A stretch of 64,000 bases of DNA from contig JAXMOK010000001.1 of NCBI GenBank assembly GCA_034669965.1, positions 62,001 to 126,000 of the forward strand. Direction: 5' to 3'. The stretch is from HXMU1420-13 sp034669965 (GTDB lineage: Bacteria > Bacteroidota > Rhodothermia > Balneolales > Balneolaceae). A program made the translations under genes and the position numbers. Shown here piece after piece: positions 1 through 7,859 of the stretch. A model generated the notes under the pieces. It saw only the letters and a program-made list of their open reading frames with translations. It did not search any database and was not told the DNA's origin. Positions within the stretch are counted from its first letter, which is position 1. Each line of letters starts with the position of its first letter.

Positions 1-74
1 GCACTCAAATTCTAAATTATCAAATATTTTGATTAATGATTGCTTTGTATTCACTTATTGGAATTCGGGTTTTC

Positions 75-1349
75 TCATTCAATTAGAATGAGTTTCACCG
101 TTTCAATTCGACTTTGAGTTGCTTTGCTTATGATGAACTTTTTGCCCTCGACAAGCAACTCTTCGTTCACTTTTGGGATTCGCCCTAAATGATTTATTAG
201 GTAACCCGCTACGGTATCATATTCCGAAGGTTCCATTGGAAGTTCAATTTCCTCAAATCTTTCCATCAACACTTCAATCTCAACACTGCCGCTAATTACA
301 TAGGTATTTGGCGATAGGCGCTTCATGATATCATCGTCTTTATCATGCTCATCCTGAATATCCCCAACAACTTCTTCAAGCAAATCCTCTATTGTTACCA
401 TACCGGATGTTCCACCATATTCATCCAAAACGATAGCTACTGATAGATCAGATTGCCTGAATTCGGTTAGCAAATCTTTCGATTTTTTGGATGACGGAAT
501 TAATTTTACCGGGCGAATTATTTCGTTTAAAGATGTTGGTTTATCGAAGAAATCGGAGGCAAAAACCACTCCAATAACGTCATCAATCGACTCACGGAAA
601 ACCGGCAACTTAGAATGGCCTGAGTTAATAAGTAACTCAAGAGCTTCATCAACCGGGGTATTTCGTTCAACGGCCAAAATTTCTATCCGTGGTATCATCG
701 AATCTTTCACCCGCATGTTCGAGAGCTCGAGAACATTTTGCAGAATTTCTGAATCATCTTCATCCAAATCGCTGCCACCGCCACTTTCTTTTAACTCTTT
801 GAATATAAGTTCAACATCTTGGCGCCGGTAAAAAGATTCTGTCTTTTCAGCATCCGGCACAAACCACTTAATTAACACGTTTGATGAACTATTTGCTAAC
901 CCAATTAATGGGCGTAGTACCCAATAAAACACTCGAAGTGGCACAGCAATTACGTTCATCATAAAATCGGCCTGAGCACGGAAAATTGCTTTAGGAATGA
1001 TCTCACCAAAAATCATAATCAACACCGAAGCGATTAGCGTTTGCACCAACAAAATCTCCACTTCAGAAGGTGCATGATTAAACCACTCTTTCGAATAATT
1101 TGTAATTGGTGAAACCAAAAAAATGGCCATTAATGTAGCATAAAGCACATTAATGATATTATTACCTACCAAAGTTGTGGTAAGAAAAGTATCCGGGTTA
1201 TTCTTAAAAAAGTTGATGGAGCTTGCCAACAAATTCTGCTTACGTGAGGCTACTTCGAGCTTCAGCTTATTCGCCGAAACAAAAGCAATCTCAGACCCCG
1301 AGAAGAATCCACTTAAAATGATGGTGAGTACAATCAGAAGCCATTCCAT
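75..1349 (-). CDS. CorC/HlyC (CNNM-like) CBS-domain membrane protein
   Basis: A 424-residue inner-membrane protein of the CorC/HlyC/CNNM family, implicated in divalent cation export or homeostasis. The N-terminal DUF21 region (about 1-155) has four hydrophobic segments, near residues 2-25, 60-82, 98-122 and 133-152, and begins with the typical SGFFSGSEIAF motif. A CBS pair spans about 212-330, with DEYGGTSG at 309-316 closing the second CBS. The transporter-associated CorC_HlyC domain occupies about 345-424. In Bacteroidota some members of this family are the gliding-associated GldE; nothing here separates GldE from an ordinary CorC-like exporter, and no gld genes are adjacent. It is a monocistron-like gene transcribed leftward, 79 bases after the enoyl-CoA hydratase gene. 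Family is certain; transported ion is not known. Confidence 0.9.
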   Translation of the reverse strand: MEWLLIVLTIILSGFFSGSEIAFVSANKLKLEVASRKQNLLASSINFFKNNPDTFLTTTLVGNNIINVLYATLMAIFLVSPITNYSKEWFNHAPSEVEILLVQTLIASVLIMIFGEIIPKAIFRAQADFMMNVIAVPLRVFYWVLRPLIGLANSSSNVLIKWFVPDAEKTESFYRRQDVELIFKELKESGGGSDLDEDDSEILQNVLELSNMRVKDSMIPRIEILAVERNTPVDEALELLINSGHSKLPVFRESIDDVIGVVFASDFFDKPTSLNEIIRPVKLIPSSKKSKDLLTEFRQSDLSVAIVLDEYGGTSGMVTIEDLLEEVVGDIQDEHDKDDDIMKRLSPNTYVISGSVEIEVLMERFEEIELPMEPSEYDTVAGYLINHLGRIPKVNEELLVEGKKFIISKATQSRIETVKLILIE

Positions 1350-1428
1350 AATTAGTGGCTCCTGTACTTATTATTTGTTGATTTGCTACCCGATGGAGGC
1401 TCGTCGCTCATGAACTAATAATTGGTTC

Positions 1429-2205
1429 CTATTTACCTGAGAAACTTGGTTTTCGTTTCTCTAAGAAAGCTTTGGTGCCTTCCTTGAAGTCTTCTGTAGC
1501 AAAAAGCTCGCCAAACAATGACGCTTCGGTTTGATAACCATCATTTTGTCCGGCTTTTGCTACCGCTTTAATGGCACTCTCTAATGCAAGAGGTGCTTGC
1601 TTTGCAATTTTAGATGCAAGTTTGGTTGATGCATCGAGAGCTGAATCAGCAACTGAGTTAACCAAACCAATAGATTGGGCTTCTTCTGCACCAACAAATG
1701 AACCGGTCATCATTAATTCCAGTGCTTTTGCACGGCCACATAAGGCCACTAATCGTTGTGTTCCACCATAACCGGGAATCAAGCCAAGTGTAACTTCTGG
1801 GAGTCCAAGTTTGGCAGTAGTTGATGCTACTCGAATATGACAAGCCATGGCAAGTTCACATCCTCCACCTAACGCAAAACCGTTTACTGCAGCAATTACC
1901 GGTTTCGAGAATGCCTCAATTTTTTGAAATACTCGATGTCCACGGGTTGATAAATCGCTTGCCTGCTGCGATGTGAAATCAGCGAATTCTTTAATATCAG
2001 CGCCGGCAGCAAATGCTTTATCCCCTACACCGGTTATAATTAAAACTTTTGTCGCTGCATCGTTAGCAGCAGTAGATAGCGCTTCATCTAGATCAAGAAA
2101 AACTTGATTGTTTAACGCATTTAATTTGTCGGGGCGGTTAATTGATATGGTACAGATGCCCTGTTCGTCCACTTCGTAAAGAAGCGATTCAAAGGTGGTG
2201 CTCAT
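1429..2205 (-). CDS. Enoyl-CoA hydratase/isomerase (crotonase family)
   Basis: A 258-residue crotonase-fold protein that should hydrate 2-enoyl-CoA to 3-hydroxyacyl-CoA in the cytoplasm. The oxyanion-hole region AAGADIKEF (about 66-74) and both catalytic glutamates of true hydratases are present: Glu117 in GGGCELA and Glu137 in LGLPEVTLG, 20 residues apart as in the rat mitochondrial enzyme. The PGYGGTQR motif follows. Length is that of the single-domain family. It is the last gene of an apparent operon with pspA and two coiled-coil genes, starting 5 bases after its upstream neighbour, which is an unusual setting for a beta-oxidation-type enzyme. The substrate (fatty acid, butyrate or phenylacetate type) cannot be told from sequence. 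Confidence 0.9.
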   Translation of the reverse strand: MSTTFESLLYEVDEQGICTISINRPDKLNALNNQVFLDLDEALSTAANDAATKVLIITGVGDKAFAAGADIKEFADFTSQQASDLSTRGHRVFQKIEAFSKPVIAAVNGFALGGGCELAMACHIRVASTTAKLGLPEVTLGLIPGYGGTQRLVALCGRAKALELMMTGSFVGAEEAQSIGLVNSVADSALDASTKLASKIAKQAPLALESAIKAVAKAGQNDGYQTEASLFGELFATEDFKEGTKAFLEKRKPSFSGK

Positions 2206-2210
2206 TCCGA

Positions 2211-3101
2211 TTATTCTTGAACTCTTTTCTTTTGATTTGTTACCGAATTTACGTCATCCGATAATTCATCCAAAATAGAATCGAAGTCTAATTCTGTTTC
2301 CCATTCGGTGGTATATTCAGGGGTAATATCCTGATCTAAGTCTTCGATAAGTTGTGAAGTTTCATCCACTTCGGTAAGTAAATTATCTAGCTGAAATCCA
2401 ATTTCTTCCGGGTTACTCATCGTCATTGATTGTTCGTAGATATATCGAACAGCGTCTTCGATGGTTTCGAGGTGAGTTTCGCACACCAAATATTTTTCTT
2501 TGGCGATTTTAAATTTGTTCAAACGCTTTTTCATGATCGCAACCCGACGTGCCTTTGTACGCTTTAACTTTTCGGATTCGATCGACTTAATTTCTTCAAT
2601 TTGGCGAATTACTTCTTCTTTCAGACTACTTTCGAGCGCAGTATTCAAATACACTTCGTAACGTTTAATTAAATCCAGCAGAGTGATATAATTAACCAAT
2701 AATTCATCAATTTTCTTTTTGATATTGTTTAGTAGCCCTTGGCTGCTGTATGGTAGTTTCTCGAAATTTTCCTGCACTAAATTTGCAAGATGTTTAAGCA
2801 CTAAGAACCGTTTCTTGCTTGCCGGGTCCAGCGCTTGAAACATGTCTTTTTCGCTGGAAGTGGCATGACGTTCTTTAATTTTTTTCAGCTCCAAGTTCTT
2901 CCTAAATCTTGGAAGGCGAGGAATAACCCCTAAATACATCAACTCGATACCGAACACAGTGGTAAGCAGCAAGTTTGATACGTCCATGCTAAGGTTACTC
3001 ACAAAAAGCGCACCAATGGTAGAAACCAGTAATGCCCCCAAATTGATGGGATTTAGAAACGCTTCTCGGGTGTAATTTATATTCAGATCTTCAGTCGACA
3101 T
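2211..3101 (-). CDS. Membrane-anchored coiled-coil protein in pspA operon
   Basis: A 296-residue protein I do not recognise. After a short polar N-terminus there is a hydrophobic stretch of two probable membrane segments (about 18-35 and 42-60), then a mostly helical, lysine- and glutamate-rich body (about 65-245) with heptad-like spacing, and an acidic tail (about 245-285, rich in D and E) before a short basic end. It probably sits in the inner membrane with the coiled coil in the cytoplasm. Its start codon shares one base with the stop of the upstream 170-residue coiled-coil gene, and that gene follows pspA by 5 bases, so it is likely a partner of the PspA-type membrane-stress system. This role is inference from context only. 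Confidence 0.75.
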   Translation of the reverse strand: MSTEDLNINYTREAFLNPINLGALLVSTIGALFVSNLSMDVSNLLLTTVFGIELMYLGVIPRLPRFRKNLELKKIKERHATSSEKDMFQALDPASKKRFLVLKHLANLVQENFEKLPYSSQGLLNNIKKKIDELLVNYITLLDLIKRYEVYLNTALESSLKEEVIRQIEEIKSIESEKLKRTKARRVAIMKKRLNKFKIAKEKYLVCETHLETIEDAVRYIYEQSMTMSNPEEIGFQLDNLLTEVDETSQLIEDLDQDITPEYTTEWETELDFDSILDELSDDVNSVTNQKKRVQE

Positions 3102-3613
3102 TAATTTTCGCTTGCGGAATCTTCCACGTTAGAGTCGGTTTGTTTTGGTGTGCCAATCGTTTTAGAAGCCGATGATTTTGGAGTTTCTTCGATTTTATGT
3201 CCGATCGTTTTCGTTGCCTTAATCTCGTCTGCTGTCTTTTCGATTTCAGAGTACAGCATTCCCATTTCGGCTTTTACCTGCTTAAGTGTGTCTTTAGCTC
3301 GTTGTTTTTTTAATTCTTCGGCACGCTCTTTATCTTTTATTTTTTGAGCGGTCGACGAGAAATCCTCATCATCCAAGCTATCCATAGCCACATCGAGTTT
3401 TGCTTCGGTAAGATTCACCTTTTCCTTCACTTTACCCAAAAACTCATCAACCGTACCAAAGAGTTCATCTGCATTCATGTTATTTAAAGCCTGAGCGATT
3501 TTGCCTTTTTTCTCGGTTTGGCGAAGTCGCTCTTTAGCTTCTTTTATCTTTCGATAATGCTCTTTGTACTCCTGTTTAAGGCGTTCTCGTTCTTCTTCTC
3601 CGTGGCTAGTCAT
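3101..3613 (-). CDS. Small coiled-coil protein between pspA and membrane partner
   Basis: A 170-residue, highly charged, soluble protein with no signal peptide or membrane segment. Residues about 1-40 and 85-130 look like long helices rich in K, E and R; the C-terminal 40 residues are polar and low in complexity (T, S, K repeats such as KTIG occurring more than once). No named family is recognised. It starts 5 bases after the stop of the PspA-like gene, and its last base overlaps the next start, so translation is likely coupled. A PspA-associated adaptor is possible; a specific function cannot be given. Confidence 0.7.
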   Translation of the reverse strand: MTSHGEEERERLKQEYKEHYRKIKEAKERLRQTEKKGKIAQALNNMNADELFGTVDEFLGKVKEKVNLTEAKLDVAMDSLDDEDFSSTAQKIKDKERAEELKKQRAKDTLKQVKAEMGMLYSEIEKTADEIKATKTIGHKIEETPKSSASKTIGTPKQTDSNVEDSASEN

Positions 3614-3618
3614 AGTGA

Positions 3619-4365
3619 TTAGTTTTTAGTTTTTGCACCCACGGATTTTTTTGGTGCCTTTTCTTCTTCTGCCGGTTCATCATCCACAGAAATTGATCCT
3701 GAAGAAGTCCCCATTTCCATTTTGAACTGCTCAACAAGTTCATGCGCACGAATTTTTTCAGCATTGGCTTCAATTTCCATCGTCTTAGTATCAATACTAT
3801 CTAAAGCAATTTCCATGCGAGCTTCGTTCTTTGCTGCCTCTTCGTTGATACGAGATATCATTTCGTCGTGAGTTTGATCGATACCACCAACTTCAAATTG
3901 TTCTAGTGTATCCGCAATTTTAGCTTGCCATTCTGCGCGCTCACTGGCACGTAAAGCTTCTTTAGCTTCTTGTATTTTGCGGTCTTTTTCTCGCATAAAT
4001 ACTTTTTTCACCTTAATCGCTTTTTCATACGCTTTTTCAGCAAATGCTAGCTGATCTTTGGTGTGCTCGATAGTCTCTTTTGCCTTTTCAAGCTGCAAAG
4101 CATAGCCTTCGGCAATGTCATCGCGATTGGCTTGAATCGCTGACTTAATTTTAGAAGTTAACTCTTGAATTTGTTTTTCATTTCTTTTGGCTTCTTTTTG
4201 AAGCATAATCAGATTCGCCTTAACGGTGGCGATATTCTCGTTCATTTGTGGAATCTGATCGTTTAAATCTCTGATATTCTGTTCAAGGATCAGTTTTGGA
4301 TTCTCCATGGAACTTACCAAACCACCGAACATTGATTTGATTGCGCGAATTAATCGTTGAAACAT
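3619..4365 (-). CDS. pspA: PspA/IM30 (Vipp1)-family membrane-stress protein
   Basis: A 248-residue protein of the PspA/IM30 (ESCRT-III-like) family, which polymerises on the cytoplasmic face of the inner membrane to preserve it under stress. The N-terminal amphipathic helix (MFQRLIRAIKSMFGGLVSSM) and the following NPKLILEQNIRDL are diagnostic, and residues about 25-215 are an almost unbroken coiled coil. A polar C-terminal tail (about 216-248, GSISVDDEPAEEE-like and lysine rich) extends past the usual core. It is the first gene of a four-gene leftward operon with two other coiled-coil proteins and an enoyl-CoA hydratase. No pspF, pspB or pspC is nearby, so control differs from the E. coli psp system. 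Confidence 0.9.
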   Translation of the reverse strand: MFQRLIRAIKSMFGGLVSSMENPKLILEQNIRDLNDQIPQMNENIATVKANLIMLQKEAKRNEKQIQELTSKIKSAIQANRDDIAEGYALQLEKAKETIEHTKDQLAFAEKAYEKAIKVKKVFMREKDRKIQEAKEALRASERAEWQAKIADTLEQFEVGGIDQTHDEMISRINEEAAKNEARMEIALDSIDTKTMEIEANAEKIRAHELVEQFKMEMGTSSGSISVDDEPAEEEKAPKKSVGAKTKN

Positions 4366-4439
4366 TGTTCTATCCTTTGTTTTATGCCCTTTAAGTGTGT
4401 AGGATCTAAGTTAATTGATTATTATTGTAATTCAATATG

Positions 4440-5783
4440 CTAAAGCTCAAATACCCGAGTGCCGTTGCTGTCGCATATATGAGTTACCAAAGGTTGAACC
4501 TCCGGCTTCTCATCTCCAATCGAAAAAGCACTAAATAATTGTTCAGTAACTTTGTCAATTACAGTGGGCTTGTTCGTGTAGGCTTTCAAAATTGTTTCAC
4601 CTTCTTCAATTTTGTCGCCAATTTTCTTTTCAAGCACTATTCCGGCTCCAGGATCAATGGTATCAGTAATGATTTTTCGACCGGCACCAAGCTCTACAGC
4701 GGCCATACCAACACTATAGGTATCTATTTCTTGAACAAACCCGGATTTTTTTGATTTCAATTCAAAAACAAAAGATGGCAATATATATTTGTTAGGATCT
4801 TCAATAAACGACACATCGCCGCCTTGCTCGGCTACAATATCCAACCATTTAGAGAACGCTTCGCCATTCTGCGTTTGATTTTTACTCAATGCGATTCCGT
4901 CTTCGAGAGAGGTTGCTTTACCTCCTAAATAGATCATGGCTCCGGCAAGTAGGTGAGATAAGTACGCTGTATCCACCGGCCCTTCGCCTTTCAAACAATC
5001 GATCGACTCTTCAACTTCCAACCAATTTCCGATTTTATAACCGGTAGGCTGATTCATATTGGTGATAAAAGCGATTGTCTTTTTATCAAATTGTTCGCCA
5101 ATTCCTACGAGCGTCTCAGCAAGTTCTATAGCTTGTTCCGAGGTCTTCATAAATGCACCGCTGCCATATTTCACATCCAATACCAGCGCATCAATTCCTT
5201 CTGCCAATTTTTTCGACATTATGCTACTGGCAATAAACGGTATGTACTCTACGGTAGCCGTCACATCTCTAAGTGCATATAATTTCTTATCAGCCGGAGC
5301 GATTTCTGCCGTTTGTCCAGCAAGAACCAACAAGTGTTTTTCGATAATTTCTTTGTATCGCGGAAGATCCATATCGGTAGAAAAACCGGGTATAGAACCC
5401 AATTTATCTAAGGTACCACCCGTATGACCTAATCCACGGCCGGAAATCATAGGAACGGGAACGCCGGCACTAGCAACGATTGGTGCCAAAACCAACGACA
5501 GCTTATCACCAACGCCACCGGTGGAATGTTTATCAACTTTTTTCCCCGGAATATGGCTCAGGTCTACAATTTGCCCCGAATGGAGCATCGAGTTGGTTAA
5601 AGCAGATGATTCTTCTGTATTTAACCCATTTAAAAAAGACGCCATCAGAAAGGCGCTTACTTGGTAATCTTCAATTTCGCCGGCTAAATAGGCCGATATG
5701 ATGAAAGAAATTTCATCAGAATTGAGATGATTTCCATCCCTTTTTTTGCGAATAAGTGAAACAATATTATAATTGGTGCTCAT
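4440..5783 (-). CDS. Thymidine/pyrimidine-nucleoside phosphorylase
   Basis: A 447-residue nucleoside phosphorylase of family II, which splits thymidine or uridine with phosphate into base and (deoxy)ribose-1-phosphate. Visible signatures are KHSTGGVGDK at 85-94 (phosphate/K+ site) and SGRGLGHTGGTLDKL at 114-128. The family pattern normally continues with Glu; here residue 129 is Gly. The C-terminal PYNP domain (about 345-435) carries the expected GAGRKIITDTIDPGAGI segment. Length is close to E. coli DeoA (440) and bacillary Pdp (433). It starts 54 bases from the divergent pdxB-like gene. Choosing between deoA (thymidine) and pdp (both substrates) is not possible by eye, so no symbol is given. 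Confidence 0.92.
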   Translation of the reverse strand: MSTNYNIVSLIRKKRDGNHLNSDEISFIISAYLAGEIEDYQVSAFLMASFLNGLNTEESSALTNSMLHSGQIVDLSHIPGKKVDKHSTGGVGDKLSLVLAPIVASAGVPVPMISGRGLGHTGGTLDKLGSIPGFSTDMDLPRYKEIIEKHLLVLAGQTAEIAPADKKLYALRDVTATVEYIPFIASSIMSKKLAEGIDALVLDVKYGSGAFMKTSEQAIELAETLVGIGEQFDKKTIAFITNMNQPTGYKIGNWLEVEESIDCLKGEGPVDTAYLSHLLAGAMIYLGGKATSLEDGIALSKNQTQNGEAFSKWLDIVAEQGGDVSFIEDPNKYILPSFVFELKSKKSGFVQEIDTYSVGMAAVELGAGRKIITDTIDPGAGIVLEKKIGDKIEEGETILKAYTNKPTVIDKVTEQLFSAFSIGDEKPEVQPLVTHICDSNGTRVFEL

Positions 5784-5837
5784 GGACTAAGTATAGCCTA
5801 AAACACACTTATTTTCTCACCAAAACAGGAAATTTCT

Positions 5838-6944
5838 TTGATCAAAATACTGGCCGATCAAAATCTTTATAAACTCGACCAATTTTTACCCGATGAGGTT
5901 GATGTTACTTATTACAATCCCAATAATCATACTCCCACACCTAAAGGATTTGATGCATGGTTGTTGCGTACAGTAACAAAAGTTAATGCTCAATCTTTAC
6001 CGGACCTACCTTCTACTTTGCGATTCGTAGGAACGGGTTCGGCAGGAAGTGATCATCTTGATATCGAGTATCTTGAAAATCACCATATTACAGTTGTTGA
6101 TGCTAAAGGCTGTAACTCTCAAGCAGTTGCCGAATATGTGTTTACTTCGTTATTATTACTTCAGGAAAAACATGATTTTGATTTCCGATCAAAGAAAATT
6201 GGGATAATTGGAGTAGGAGCCGTGGGTAAGGCCGTTGCTGATTTATGCTCAAATTTTGGCTGTGATCTGGTTTTATTCGATCCGCCAAGAGAATTAAGAG
6301 ATGAACACTTCAAATCCGCAAATCTTTCAGAGATTAAGGCTTGTGATATACTCACCCTTCATGTCCCATTTATATCCCAAGGGAAATGGAAAACTAACCA
6401 TTTAATTAATGAATATTTCCTAAAAGGATTGCATTTTGATGTTCTAGTAAACGCCGCTCGTGGTGGAATTACTGATGAAAAGGCTATACTCAATGCATAC
6501 AAACAAAGAAAAATTTCTTATTTAATTACTGATGTTTGGGAAGAAGAGCCAAAATTCAATGTTGATTTAGCAACTAGCAGCTTCATTGCTACTCCGCATA
6601 TTGCCGGCTATTCTGAGCAGTCTAAACTTAAAGCCAGCTCGATGATTGCATCAAAATTTTGCTCGTTTTTTGATCTGGATTTCGCCCCAAAATTGAAGCA
6701 TGAGGTCAAAGAAATTCAATTGGTAGATCTCAACTATTCGTTACTAGATTTAATCACCCGTTGTCATCCTATTTTAGAATATGATGCTGCACTTCGAGAT
6801 TTAATTGGGCGAAGTGATTACTCAAAATTATTTGCTAAACTGCGCACAGATCGACCTTATCGATACGAATATCAGAATATCCGTTTAAAAGGAGTTGACC
6901 TCACTGCATTTCCTGTGCTTAAGATGCTAGGGATTAAGGATTAA
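5838..6944 (+). CDS. pdxB: Erythronate-4-phosphate dehydrogenase (PdxB-like)
   Basis: A 368-residue D-2-hydroxyacid dehydrogenase, close in length to E. coli PdxB, which oxidises 4-phosphoerythronate in DXP-dependent pyridoxal-phosphate synthesis. The NAD-binding loop GIIGVGAVG lies at 122-130. The catalytic triad falls on exactly the E. coli PdxB numbering: Arg208 in NAARGG, Glu237 in DVWEEEP and His254 in TPHIAGYS. A C-terminal extension of about 80 residues after the dehydrogenase fold fits the PdxB dimerisation domain. It starts with TTG; an AGGA lies a few bases upstream and no ATG lies between. Its 3' end overlaps the convergent small-lipoprotein gene by 4 bases. Another hydroxyacid substrate remains possible. 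Confidence 0.85.
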   Translation: MIKILADQNLYKLDQFLPDEVDVTYYNPNNHTPTPKGFDAWLLRTVTKVNAQSLPDLPSTLRFVGTGSAGSDHLDIEYLENHHITVVDAKGCNSQAVAEYVFTSLLLLQEKHDFDFRSKKIGIIGVGAVGKAVADLCSNFGCDLVLFDPPRELRDEHFKSANLSEIKACDILTLHVPFISQGKWKTNHLINEYFLKGLHFDVLVNAARGGITDEKAILNAYKQRKISYLITDVWEEEPKFNVDLATSSFIATPHIAGYSEQSKLKASSMIASKFCSFFDLDFAPKLKHEVKEIQLVDLNYSLLDLITRCHPILEYDAALRDLIGRSDYSKLFAKLRTDRPYRYEYQNIRLKGVDLTAFPVLKMLGIKD

Positions 6945-7225
6945 TCCTTTCTTCGACTGCTACCTTTGCTTCCTCCCCCGAATAAGATTCCTGCACCCAG
7001 AACAAATCCGAAATCGTACCAACCACCTACATTGTTTATTGCATAAATCGCGACTTCATCATCGAAAAGACTTACAAAAAATGTAATTGGAGCAATACAA
7101 CCATGCCAAAGTCCACTCCAAAACCCATAGGGCTCTCCGGTAACAAAAGATTGAACATCTACGGCTTGTGCACAGGCTGTGCTTAAAATCAGAATTGATA
7201 GAAATACCCAGTAAATTTGCTTCAT
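6941..7225 (-). CDS. Small secreted lipoprotein-like protein, uncharacterised
   Basis: A 94-residue protein with a hydrophobic N-terminus and a probable lipobox ending at Cys18 (ILSTAC), so it is likely exported and lipidated. The mature part contains GFWSGLWHGCIAPITF and two further hydrophobic stretches, one around ITFFVSLFDDEV and one in YDFGFVLGAGILFGGG, suggesting one or two membrane passes, and ends in a short basic and serine tail (SSRRKD). I recall similar GxWxGxWHG...NNGGWYxFGF proteins in many bacteria without known function, but cannot name a family. It is convergent with the pdxB-like gene (4-base overlap) and divergent from the GNAT gene. Confidence 0.7.
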   Translation of the reverse strand: MKQIYWVFLSILILSTACAQAVDVQSFVTGEPYGFWSGLWHGCIAPITFFVSLFDDEVAIYAINNVGGWYDFGFVLGAGILFGGGSKGSSRRKD

Positions 7226-7334
7226 AGTATTCTCGATTATTTTAGGAATTCATTAAAATCGGTAATGCCGAATTCTGTACTATCATAAGTTTAAAATGTT
7301 ACAAATTGATACTACTCGCTTATTATTCAGCTAA

Positions 7335-7841
7335 ATGATACGATCTGTTCAACCTCAAGATATCGCCACAATAACATCGATTTATAATCACTACATCGAG
7401 CATACGGCAGTTACTTTCGAGGAAGTTAAAATCGATGAACATGAAATGAATCAGAGAGTAATAAAATACTCTGAGTCGCTACCTTGGCTGGTATTCGAAG
7501 AGAATAAAAAGATAATAGCTTATGCCTATGCAATACCTTGGAAAGGTAGAAGTGCGTACAGATTTTCAGTGGAAACCAGTATATATGTCGACCAAAGTGC
7601 TCACAAAAAAGGGATAGGTACCGCTCTTTATTCAAGTTTAATTGAACAGCTTCGATCGCAAAACTTTCATGCTATAATTGGCGGAATAACACTACCAAAT
7701 GATGCCAGTATTCGATTGCATGAAAAACTTGGATTCAATAAAATAGCCGAATTCAAAGAAGTGGGTTTTAAATTCGGAGAATGGCGAAATGTCGGATATT
7801 GGCAATTAATTATTCAGAATACTAAAAATCAGTCATTCTAG
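7335..7841 (+). CDS. GNAT N-acetyltransferase, phosphinothricin-acetyltransferase type
   Basis: A 168-residue acetyl-CoA-dependent N-acetyltransferase of the PAT/YncA branch of GNAT. It begins with the usual IRSVQPQDIATITSIYNHYI region, has the acetyl-CoA loop in HKKGIGTALY (about 95-104) and the later GGITLPNDASIRLHEKLGF segment that closes the fold. Homologues act on phosphinothricin, methionine sulfoximine or protein N-termini; the substrate cannot be decided. It lies 18 bases before the S41 protease gene on the same strand, so the two may be cotranscribed. Confidence 0.85.
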   Translation: MIRSVQPQDIATITSIYNHYIEHTAVTFEEVKIDEHEMNQRVIKYSESLPWLVFEENKKIIAYAYAIPWKGRSAYRFSVETSIYVDQSAHKKGIGTALYSSLIEQLRSQNFHAIIGGITLPNDASIRLHEKLGFNKIAEFKEVGFKFGEWRNVGYWQLIIQNTKNQSF

Positions 7842-7859
7842 TTTCATAGTTGAACCAAT

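Noticed and set aside
487..831. 114-residue plus-strand frame inside the CorC-like gene
   Set aside because: Low-complexity serine-rich shadow of the minus-strand gene, which has clear domains.
75..1349. Assignment of the first gene as gliding protein GldE
   Set aside because: The domain layout is shared by all CorC/HlyC proteins and no gld genes are nearby.
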